Below, piece after piece: positions 1 to 4,663 of a DNA stretch of 5,837 nt. The DNA comes from Chloroflexota bacterium (GTDB lineage Bacteria > Chloroflexota > Dehalococcoidia > Lucifugimonadales > Australimonadaceae). The notes below the pieces were generated by a model. That model ran no database searches, was not told the DNA's origin, and worked only from the letters and a program-made list of their open reading frames with translations. Location: the NCBI GenBank assembly GCA_026713505.1, contig JAPOOH010000240.1, forward strand, positions 1 to 5,837, written 5' to 3'. The first letter of the stretch is position 1. Each line of letters opens with the position of its first letter. The position numbers and the translations under genes were made by a program.

Positions 1-697
1 CACCGTAGAGCGTGTTCATGTTGGAGTACCACGCGCCGGTGCCCTCGTGGAAACCCCACGTCACGTCCAGTTCCTCGTGGAGGCTGTAGAGCGGCTCCCC
101 GTAGTTGGAGGGCCAGAATCGGCCGTTCACCAGGTTGGGCCGCATGAAGGAGCCGACCGCGCCGAGCTCGGTCACGCAACGCCGCAACTCACGGCAGGCG
201 AGTGTCACGTCGTGGAAGGGGAGCATCGCGGCGAACTTCAGCCTGTCTGGGCTGTACTGGCAGAAGTCGTGGATCCAGTTGTTGTACGCCTGGCAGAGCG
301 CCTCGGAGAGGAGTGGGTCCATGCCGTTCCGTGCGATGAGCCCGAGGCCCATGGTCGGGAAGAGGACGGCGATGTCCACGCCCTCCATCTCCATCCCCAT
401 CACCTGGGCGACCGGGTCGTAGTTGCGCTCGATGGCAAAGCCCAGGTACGGAGCGGAGCGTGAGCCGGAGAGCGGCTGGCGCTGATTGGCGGAGACCTTC
501 TTGTTGCGCTTCCGGTACTGCTGCAGGTCGTCGTCGCCAGCGCGGGAGAGGCCGTCGATCACCACATTGGAGCCTCCGGCGCGCCCCGGCGCGCTGATGA
601 CGCGGTCCTTGAACTTCGGGTCTAGGTACCGGTCGAAGATGTCCGCCGGTTCCATCACGTGCATGTCGCAGTCAACGAATCGCATGCCGTCCTTCAT
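1..697 (-). CDS. Amidohydrolase family 2 metal-dependent hydrolase/decarboxylase, C-terminus outside window
   Basis: This is a reading frame open to the window edge, read from ATG at 697-695, with 232 codons visible. The start is fixed by GGAGGAG at 703-709, five bases upstream. The N-terminus has the family signature FVDCDMHVMEP, with D11-x-H13 as the expected first metal ligands. Family-type segments follow: MGMEMEGVDIAVLFPT (about 100-115), DRLKFAAMLPFHD (151-163), and WGFHEGTGA (214-222), in which H217 sits where a beta-strand metal-binding His is expected. The fold is a TIM barrel (PF04909; ACMSD, gamma-resorcylate decarboxylase and LigJ/LigY relatives), so decarboxylation, hydration or hydrolysis of a carboxylated or ring-derived intermediate is likely. 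Members usually have 300-400 residues, so roughly a third or more is missing, including the later His/Asp ligands. It is the last visible gene of the minus-strand group, 70 bp after a hydrolase gene. The family is confident; the substrate is unknown. No signal peptide is seen, so it is probably cytoplasmic. Confidence 0.88.
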   Translation of the reverse strand, partial: MKDGMRFVDCDMHVMEPADIFDRYLDPKFKDRVISAPGRAGGSNVVIDGLSRAGDDDLQQYRKRNKKVSANQRQPLSGSRSAPYLGFAIERNYDPVAQVMGMEMEGVDIAVLFPTMGLGLIARNGMDPLLSEALCQAYNNWIHDFCQYSPDRLKFAAMLPFHDVTLACRELRRCVTELGAVGSFMRPNLVNGRFWPSNYGEPLYSLHEELDVTWGFHEGTGAWYSNMNTLYG

Positions 698-767
698 GGT
701 GTCTCCTCCGTTCTCGTAGCCTTGGAAGCCAAAGTATAGCGATTGCCGCGTGCAAGGTCGTGGCGAG
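698..767 (-). promoter_or_regulatory. Intergenic gap with RBS and possible internal -10 box
   Basis: This 70-bp gap is the longest between genes of the minus-strand group. Read on the minus strand it contains TATACT (733-738), a good match to a sigma70-type -10 box, followed by the strong GGAGGAG ribosome site (703-709) of the amidohydrolase. No convincing -35 hexamer lies 16-18 bp upstream. A weak imperfect stem (arms near 746-751 and 760-765) has no U-tract, so I do not call a terminator. A secondary promoter is possible, but read-through from the hydrolase genes is equally plausible. Confidence 0.25.
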
Positions 768-1580
768 CTACAGCGTCTCCCTCACTTCCGCGATGAACTG
801 CCGTACGTGCGGAATCATGGTGTCCGCCGCCAGGAAGGCTTGCATGTGCGTGTGGTCCGGCAAGGACAGGAACGACGCGTTGGGGGCGAGCGACGCGCAC
901 CGCTTGGCCGGCTCGTGGTTGCGACTGTCCTTCGTGCCTGCGTAGACGAACGTGGGCAGCGTCACCTTTACGATGTCCTTGTCCGGGGCGCCCCAGTCCA
1001 GGTTCGCGAGTTGCTGAGCGGCGTAGGCGTCCTTGTCGTTCGCCAGCAGGCGTTCGCGGTCGTAGTCCGAGAGCGGCCCGGCGTCCATCTCCATTGCCGT
1101 GACGTAGACGTCCATGCCGAGCCGGATGACCTTGGCGCGAGCCTCCCACCGGGCGCGATCGAATTCGGGGATGGGCAGGGGGATGACCGGGTAGGAGCCG
1201 AGCACGAGGGCGTGGAAGCGTTGCGGGGCCAGCATGCCGAGTGCCCAGCCGATACTCGCGCCCATTGAGTAGCCCCAGTAGAACGTCTTGTCCACACCGA
1301 GGTCGTCTAGGACGGCAGTGACGTCGGACACCTTCTGCACGCGTCCGTAGTCGGCTGGCTCGGTGAGCTTGTCGCTCTGGCCGAAGCCGCGCGAGTCGAT
1401 GAGGATGAGTTGGAACTCGCCGGCGAGCGCGTCCGAGTAGCCGGCGTTGTGCCAGTCCTTCGTGCTCATGCCCATGCCGTGCACTAGCACGAGTGGAGGC
1501 GCGTTGTCCGGTGCTTCGTCGTTCACCTCGTAGTGGATGCGGACGCCGTCGTTGTCTACGAACCGGTCTTCGAATGCCAT
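768..1580 (-). CDS. Alpha/beta-fold hydrolase, paralog A (most diverged, downstream copy)
   Basis: This 270-residue protein is a serine alpha/beta hydrolase (PF00561/PF12697 type, MhpC/BphD/PcaD-like), probably cytoplasmic. Visible elements are the oxyanion-hole motif HGMG (34-37), the strand-turn IDSRGFGQSD (61-70), the nucleophile elbow GYSMG with S105, a cap region at about 130-200, the acid loop GTKD with D218, and the catalytic His, most likely H245 in HTH. The start at 1580 is chosen because AAGGAG (1588-1593) lies 7 bases upstream and both sister proteins begin in the same way (M-x-[YF]-x-DRF). The frame stays open up to 1847, but that extension would run inside the neighbouring gene. 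It is about 70% identical to paralog B by hand count, with one extra residue near position 22 and four fewer after D218. Such enzymes cleave esters, lactones or C-C bonds of ring-fission products; the actual substrate is unknown. It is third of three tandem copies, 26 bp after paralog B. Confidence 0.93.
   Translation of the reverse strand: MAFEDRFVDNDGVRIHYEVNDEAPDNAPPLVLVHGMGMSTKDWHNAGYSDALAGEFQLILIDSRGFGQSDKLTEPADYGRVQKVSDVTAVLDDLGVDKTFYWGYSMGASIGWALGMLAPQRFHALVLGSYPVIPLPIPEFDRARWEARAKVIRLGMDVYVTAMEMDAGPLSDYDRERLLANDKDAYAAQQLANLDWGAPDKDIVKVTLPTFVYAGTKDSRNHEPAKRCASLAPNASFLSLPDHTHMQAFLAADTMIPHVRQFIAEVRETL
1372..1397 (-). repeat. 26-bp patch identical between hydrolases A and B (copy in A)
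   Basis: These 26 bp match 2223-2248 in paralog B exactly. The homologous stretch of paralog C differs at 4 positions. It encodes the DSRGFGQS region near the conserved turn after the oxyanion-hole strand. Confidence 0.8.
1451..1484 (-). repeat. 34-bp patch identical between hydrolases A and B (copy in A)
   Basis: These 34 bp match 2302-2335 in paralog B exactly and cover the codons for VHGMGMSTKDW. The homologous stretch of paralog C differs at 7 positions by hand count. That is unexpected, because B and C are the closer pair overall. Confidence 0.8.
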
Positions 1581-1606
1581 GGTCCTGCTCCTTGCCTCGA
1601 GTGCCC

Positions 1607-2428
1607 CTAGCGTGTGTCCTCCACCATGGCGATGAACTCGCGTACGTGCGGAATCATCAGGTCCGCAGCCAGGAACGCGGACATATGAGTGTGTCCCTCC
1701 AGTGGCAGGAACCTGGCATTGGGCGCAATTGAGGCTGAGCGCTTGGTGAGCGTGTGGTTGCGGGGCATGGGGTAGTCGTCGTCGGTTCCGGAGTAGACGA
1801 GGGCGGGCAGCGTCATGTTCACGATGTCCTCGTCCGGCGCCCCCCATTCCAGGTTGGCTATCTGTTGGGCGGCGTAGGCGTCCTTATCGTTCGACAGCAG
1901 CCGGGCCCGGCTGTCCTCGGGCAAGCGCCCCTGGTCCATCTCCATCGCGGCGACGTAGACGTCCATACCGAGGCGCATGAGCTTCGCGCGGGCTTCCCAG
2001 CGGACGCGGTCAATCTCCGGCACGTCTGGCGAGAGCACGGGGTATGCGCCGAGGATCAGGCCGTGGAAGCGGTCGGGCGCGAGCATGCCGACCGCCCAAC
2101 CGATGCTGGCGCCCATGGAGAATCCCCAGTAGTAGGCCTTGTCCACGCCGAGGTCGTCCAGGACGGCAGTGACATCGGACACCTTCTGCGCCCGGGTGTA
2201 GTCCGCAGGCTCCTTCAGTTTCTCGCTCTGGCCGAAGCCGCGCGAGTCTATGAGCACCACCTTGTACTCGTCGCGCAGCTTCTCCGGGTATCCTGCGTCC
2301 CGCCAGTCCTTCGTGCTCATGCCCATGCCGTGCACGAATACGATGACGGGTGACTCCACAGGTCCCTCCTCCACCTCGTAATGGATGCTGACGCCGTTGT
2401 TGTCGATGAAACGGTCCTGGTATGGCAT
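1607..2428 (-). CDS. Alpha/beta-fold hydrolase, paralog B (middle copy)
   Basis: This 273-residue serine alpha/beta hydrolase is the middle member of the tandem trio. It shows HGMG (33-36), IDSRGFGQSE (60-69), the nucleophile elbow GFSMG with S104, the cap segment rich in RWEARAKLMRLGMDVYVAAM (143-162), the acid loop GTDDD (the acid most likely D217 by alignment with paralog A D218), and the catalytic His H248 in HTH. Length and architecture fit complete MhpC/PcaD-like hydrolases with a small helical cap. GAGGAG (2435-2440), 6 bases upstream of the ATG, supports the start. It lies 25 bp after paralog C and 26 bp before paralog A. Protein identity is about 82% to C without gaps, and about 70% to A. 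It shares two DNA-identical stretches with A that C lacks (see the repeat entries). Family membership is near certain, and hydrolysis of an ester or a C-C bond is inferred from the family only. Confidence 0.94.
   Translation of the reverse strand: MPYQDRFIDNNGVSIHYEVEEGPVESPVIVFVHGMGMSTKDWRDAGYPEKLRDEYKVVLIDSRGFGQSEKLKEPADYTRAQKVSDVTAVLDDLGVDKAYYWGFSMGASIGWAVGMLAPDRFHGLILGAYPVLSPDVPEIDRVRWEARAKLMRLGMDVYVAAMEMDQGRLPEDSRARLLSNDKDAYAAQQIANLEWGAPDEDIVNMTLPALVYSGTDDDYPMPRNHTLTKRSASIAPNARFLPLEGHTHMSAFLAADLMIPHVREFIAMVEDTR
2223..2248 (-). repeat. 26-bp patch identical between hydrolases A and B (copy in B)
   Basis: This is the exact partner of 1372-1397. Between this patch and the next one (2302-2335), paralog B resembles C rather than A, so the shared identity is patchy. 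Confidence 0.8.
2302..2335 (-). repeat. 34-bp patch identical between hydrolases A and B (copy in B)
   Basis: This is the exact partner of 1451-1484 and encodes the oxyanion-hole loop of paralog B. It could be a gene-conversion tract or a retained ancestral segment. Confidence 0.8.
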
Positions 2429-2453
2429 GTGCTGCTCCTCTGACGTGGTATTG

Positions 2454-3275
2454 CTAACGTGAGTCTTCGACCATGGCGATGAAATCGCGCACGTGCGGGA
2501 TTACCACGTCCGGCGATGCCATCGCGGATGCGTGCGTGTATCCCTCCAGCGGCAGGAATTTCGCGTTTGGAGCGAGAGACGCCGAGCGTTTCGTCAGCGC
2601 GTGGTTGCGCGGCATGGGGTACTCGTCCTCGGTCCCGGAGTAGACGAGCGCGGGGAGGGTCATGTTGCGGATGTCCTCGTCCGGCGCCCCCCAGCTCAGG
2701 TTCGCGATCTGCTGTGCGGCATAGGAGTCCTTGTCGTTCGCCAGTAGCCGCGCCTTCTGTTCCTCCGGCAAGGGGCCCTGGTCCATCTCCATCGCGGCGA
2801 TGTAGACGTCCATGCCGAGGCGCATCAGCTTTGCGCGGGCCTCCCAGCGGACGCGGTCGATCTCCGGCACCTCCGGCGAGAGCACGGGATATGCGCCCAG
2901 GATGAGACCGTGGAAGCGGTCTGGCGCAAGCATGCCCGCTGCCCAGCCTATGCTCGCTCCCATGGAGTAACCCCAGTAGTAGGCCTTGTCGATCCCCAGG
3001 TCGTCCAGCACGGCGGTGACATCGGACACCTTCTGCGGGCGTCCATAGTCGACGGGTTCTTTCAGCCTGTCGCTCTTCCCGAACCCCCGCGAGTCCATCA
3101 GGACCATCCTGTACTCGTCGCGCAGTTTCTCCGGATAGCCGTTCACTCGCCAGTTGTTGGTGCTGCCGCCCATACCGTGCACGAAGATGATGACGGGCGA
3201 GTCCGCGGGCCCTTCCTCCACCTCGTAGTGGATGCTGACGCCGTTGTTGTCCAGGAACCGGTCTTCGTATGCCAT
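2454..3275 (-). CDS. Alpha/beta-fold hydrolase, paralog C (first-transcribed copy)
   Basis: This 273-residue serine alpha/beta hydrolase is the first of the three tandem copies to be transcribed. It has HGMG (33-36), DSRGFGKSD (61-69), the nucleophile elbow GYSMG with S104, the acid loop GTEDE with D217 as the likely acid, and H248 in GYTH as the catalytic His. Both other copies have His at the equivalent of position 246 where this one has Tyr, which identifies the second His as the catalytic one. It differs from B and A around the oxyanion loop (GSTNNW instead of MSTKDW) and in the C-terminal segment after H248 (AMASPDVV instead of AFLAAD-type), so substrate or cap contacts may differ. AAGGAG (3282-3287), 6 bases before the ATG, supports the start. 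It lies 37 bp downstream of the SDR gene, probably in the same transcript. Substrate unknown. Confidence 0.94.
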   Translation of the reverse strand: MAYEDRFLDNNGVSIHYEVEEGPADSPVIIFVHGMGGSTNNWRVNGYPEKLRDEYRMVLMDSRGFGKSDRLKEPVDYGRPQKVSDVTAVLDDLGIDKAYYWGYSMGASIGWAAGMLAPDRFHGLILGAYPVLSPEVPEIDRVRWEARAKLMRLGMDVYIAAMEMDQGPLPEEQKARLLANDKDSYAAQQIANLSWGAPDEDIRNMTLPALVYSGTEDEYPMPRNHALTKRSASLAPNAKFLPLEGYTHASAMASPDVVIPHVRDFIAMVEDSR

Positions 3276-3312
3276 GCCGTGCTCCTTCCCTTGATTGAGG
3301 TTCTCCGCCTTC

Positions 3313-4104
3313 CTATCTTCGCCCGCCGTCCGCTTCTATAGTTGCGCCGGTGATGTAGCCCGCCGCGTCGGAGACGAGCCAGAGGACGGTGCCTGCGTGC
3401 TCGTCCGGCGTGCCGAGCCGCCCCATGGCGCTGCGGTTCGTCGTGGTGGAGCGGACACTCTCGTGCCACATCGGGCGGTGGGGTGTCTCGATGCCCCCTA
3501 GTGCGATTGCGTTGACCCGGACCTCGGGGGCCCACTCGTACGCCATGGACTTGGACATGTTGATGACGCCGGCTTTGGCCGCGCCGTAGGCGGCCTGCCC
3601 TGTACCGGGGTTGACACCTGCGCCCGACGCAATGTTAACGATCGCGCCCTTGCCCTGGGCTTTCATGATTGGCTGCACGGCCTTGGAGCACATGAAGGCT
3701 GTGAGCACGTTCACTCGGTAGCATTCGATGAAGTCGTGCGGCTCCAATTCCATGAGGGGGCCGGAGCGGAACGTCTCGCCCCAACTGCCGCCGACGACGT
3801 TGACGAGCGCGTCGATACGCCCGAACTCGTCCATCGTCTGTGCCACAAGGTTGTCCACTTCGTCCTGGTTTCGGACGTCTGCGGTGACTCCGAGCGTGCG
3901 GCTGCCAATGGCGCGGATCTCGTCCACGACGGGGTATACCGGAGCGTGGGGCCGCTCCCTGCCCACCGTAACCTGCTCCGGCTCCCGCGCCGCGATGACG
4001 ACATTCGCGCCCTGGCGTGCAAGTGCAAGCGAGATGGCCTTGCCGAATCCCTGCGAGCCTCCGGTGACGATGGCCACGCGGTCTGTCATGTCGAAACTGG
4101 GCAT
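3313..4104 (-). CDS. Short-chain dehydrogenase/reductase (SDR), classical type
   Basis: This 263-residue classical SDR interconverts an alcohol and a ketone, or reduces an enone, with NAD(P)(H) in the cytoplasm. The Rossmann motif is TGGSQGFG (14-21). R40, at the end of the second strand with no acidic residue there, suggests NADP(H) preference. D76 is in the ADV motif. The catalytic tetrad is N132, S160, Y173 and K177 (YGAAK), all present. The usual NNAG motif reads NVVG (102-105). An insertion-like stretch at about 44-60 (with RPHAPVYP) lies between strand 2 and the next helix; from memory it loosely recalls HSDL2-type SDRs. The C-terminus ends in the common GATIEADGG. The start at 4104 is chosen because AGGAGGAGG (4109-4117) directly precedes it. 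An in-frame ATG at 4146 would add 14 residues that span this ribosome site. It is the first gene of the minus-strand group, 37 bp before hydrolase C. Substrate unknown. Confidence 0.93.
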   Translation of the reverse strand: MPSFDMTDRVAIVTGGSQGFGKAISLALARQGANVVIAAREPEQVTVGRERPHAPVYPVVDEIRAIGSRTLGVTADVRNQDEVDNLVAQTMDEFGRIDALVNVVGGSWGETFRSGPLMELEPHDFIECYRVNVLTAFMCSKAVQPIMKAQGKGAIVNIASGAGVNPGTGQAAYGAAKAGVINMSKSMAYEWAPEVRVNAIALGGIETPHRPMWHESVRSTTTNRSAMGRLGTPDEHAGTVLWLVSDAAGYITGATIEADGGRR

Positions 4105-4179
4105 GGTGCCTCCTCCTCTCAGTGCGGGTGGATGATACATCTCCATCGAGAGTGGGATTATCGTGATAAAGTCTACGCG
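4105..4179. promoter_or_regulatory. Divergent intergenic region, candidate control region for both gene groups
   Basis: These 75 bp separate the SDR start (minus strand) from the SnoaL-like start (plus strand) and must hold at least the minus-group promoter if the genes are divergently transcribed. Features seen are the SDR ribosome site (4109-4117), an A/T-rich island at 4157-4170 that contrasts with the GC-rich surroundings and contains an inverted repeat, and a TGTATCAT extended -10-like element on the minus strand (about 4132-4139) without a good -35. The promoter calls are inference. Confidence 0.4.
4158..4169. promoter_or_regulatory. 12-bp inverted repeat TTATC-GT-GATAA, possible operator
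   Basis: TTATC (4158-4162) is followed by GT and its exact reverse complement GATAA (4165-4169). It sits midway in the divergent intergenic region, 10 bp before the plus-strand start codon. This position and its A/T-rich nature in a GC-rich window fit a dimeric regulator site, or a -10 region for either strand. It is short, so chance cannot be excluded. No regulator gene is in the window. Confidence 0.3.
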
Positions 4180-4575
4180 ATGAGCGACGCGGACGAAGCT
4201 GCGGTTCTCGCCGCCAACAAGGCGTTCTATGATGCGTTCAGTACACTGGACATCCGCCGCATGGAGGAGGTCTGGTCACGCGAGGACGTGGTCACGTGCG
4301 TCCATCCCGGATGGCCTGCGCTCGACGGCTGGGCCAGGGTGATGGATAGCTGGGAGCGGATATTCGATGGCGCGGCCATGATGACGTTCACGATTACCGG
4401 AGCGGAGGCGACGGTCGGGGGTGGGATTGCATGGGTCACGTGCACCGAGAATTTGACGTCAGTGGCCGGGGGCCGCGTGATGGACGCGCAGGTCGAAGCG
4501 ACGAACGTCTTTTGCAGCAGGGGCGGGCAGTGGCTGTTGGTGCACCACCACGGTTCGCCGGTCCTCGGCGGGTAG
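4180..4575 (+). CDS. SnoaL/NTF2-like fold protein (DUF4440/SnoaL_3-like)
   Basis: This 131-residue protein has an NTF2-like cone fold signature. An N-terminal helix (AANKAFYDAFSTLDIRRMEE, 11-30) is followed by VWSREDVVTCVHPGW (31-45), GWARVMDSWERIF (50-62), strands with ITGAEATV and GGIAWVTCTENL, and the final strand WLLVHHHGSPV (118-128). The VHPGW...GW..V..SW..IF pattern is that of small stand-alone 'nuclear transport factor 2 family' proteins, whose roles range from ketosteroid-isomerase-like catalysis to ligand binding. The start ATG at 4180 is chosen because similarity to the family begins there. The frame is open upstream to 3736, but that runs antisense through the SDR gene. No clear Shine-Dalgarno precedes the ATG, unlike every other gene here, so translation may be leaderless or weak. 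It lies 88 bp before the Rieske gene on the same strand. The fold is likely; its activity cannot be deduced. Confidence 0.85.
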   Translation: MSDADEAAVLAANKAFYDAFSTLDIRRMEEVWSREDVVTCVHPGWPALDGWARVMDSWERIFDGAAMMTFTITGAEATVGGGIAWVTCTENLTSVAGGRVMDAQVEATNVFCSRGGQWLLVHHHGSPVLGG

Positions 4576-4663
4576 ACGGCGGACGCATTTGACCGGAGCA
4601 CACTCGGAGTGGCAATCTTCCGTAGACAAGAAGAACTGTTAGAGCAGCCATGGAGGTGAAGCG
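4576..4663 (+). promoter_or_regulatory. Gap before the Rieske gene with possible promoter elements and perfect RBS
   Basis: This 88-bp gap holds TTGACC (4589-4594), a -35-like hexamer. It is followed by an 11-bp inverted repeat CACTC-G-GAGTG (4601-4611) and only a weak -10 candidate near 4612-4618. GGAGGTGA (4652-4659) is a near-perfect ribosome site for the ATG at 4664. The inverted repeat would overlap a promoter spacer, where a regulator could act, but it is short. Co-transcription with the SnoaL-like gene is also possible. No terminator is seen. Confidence 0.3.

Larger units (their letters stand above)
768..3275 (-). repeat. Tandem triplication of an alpha/beta hydrolase gene
   Basis: Three full-length same-strand copies (units 768-1580, 1607-2428, 2454-3275) lie head to tail with 25-26 bp spacers. 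Each copy keeps the nucleophile Ser, Asp and His and its own Shine-Dalgarno sequence, so none looks like a pseudogene. Apart from the purine-rich ribosome site, the spacers share little obvious similarity, so the duplications are not very recent. From hand alignment B and C are the closest pair (about 82% protein identity) and A is more distant (about 70% to B). This suggests an older split of A, followed by the B/C duplication. Confidence 0.92.

Noticed and set aside
47..463. Plus-strand open frames in the first 700 bp (for example 47-463 and 486-719)
   Set aside because: They are antisense to the amidohydrolase frame, which shows the family motifs and a strong ribosome site and is open to the window edge.
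698..767. Possible terminator between hydrolase A and the amidohydrolase
   Set aside because: The only stem is about 6 bp with an A-C mismatch on the transcribed strand and no U-tract. It is not enough for an intrinsic terminator.
1581..1847. N-terminal extension of hydrolase A up to an ATG at 1847
   Set aside because: It would lie inside hydrolase B in another frame and has no family similarity. The start at 1580 has a ribosome site and matches the sister proteins.
750..3341. Plus-strand frames opposite the three hydrolases (for example 750-1268, 1754-2353, 2910-3341)
   Set aside because: They recur at homologous places because the underlying hydrolase genes are duplicated. They are rich in Val/His/Arg, lack ribosome sites and match no family.
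4105..4146. Alternative SDR start at 4146, adding 14 residues
   Set aside because: The extra segment translates the Shine-Dalgarno stretch itself (Arg-Gly-Gly-Gly). SDR homology begins just after the ATG at 4104, which has an excellent ribosome site.
3736..4179. Upstream extension of the SnoaL-like frame, giving a 279-residue protein
   Set aside because: The extra 148 residues are antisense to the SDR gene and show no fold-like pattern. The family similarity begins at the ATG at 4180.
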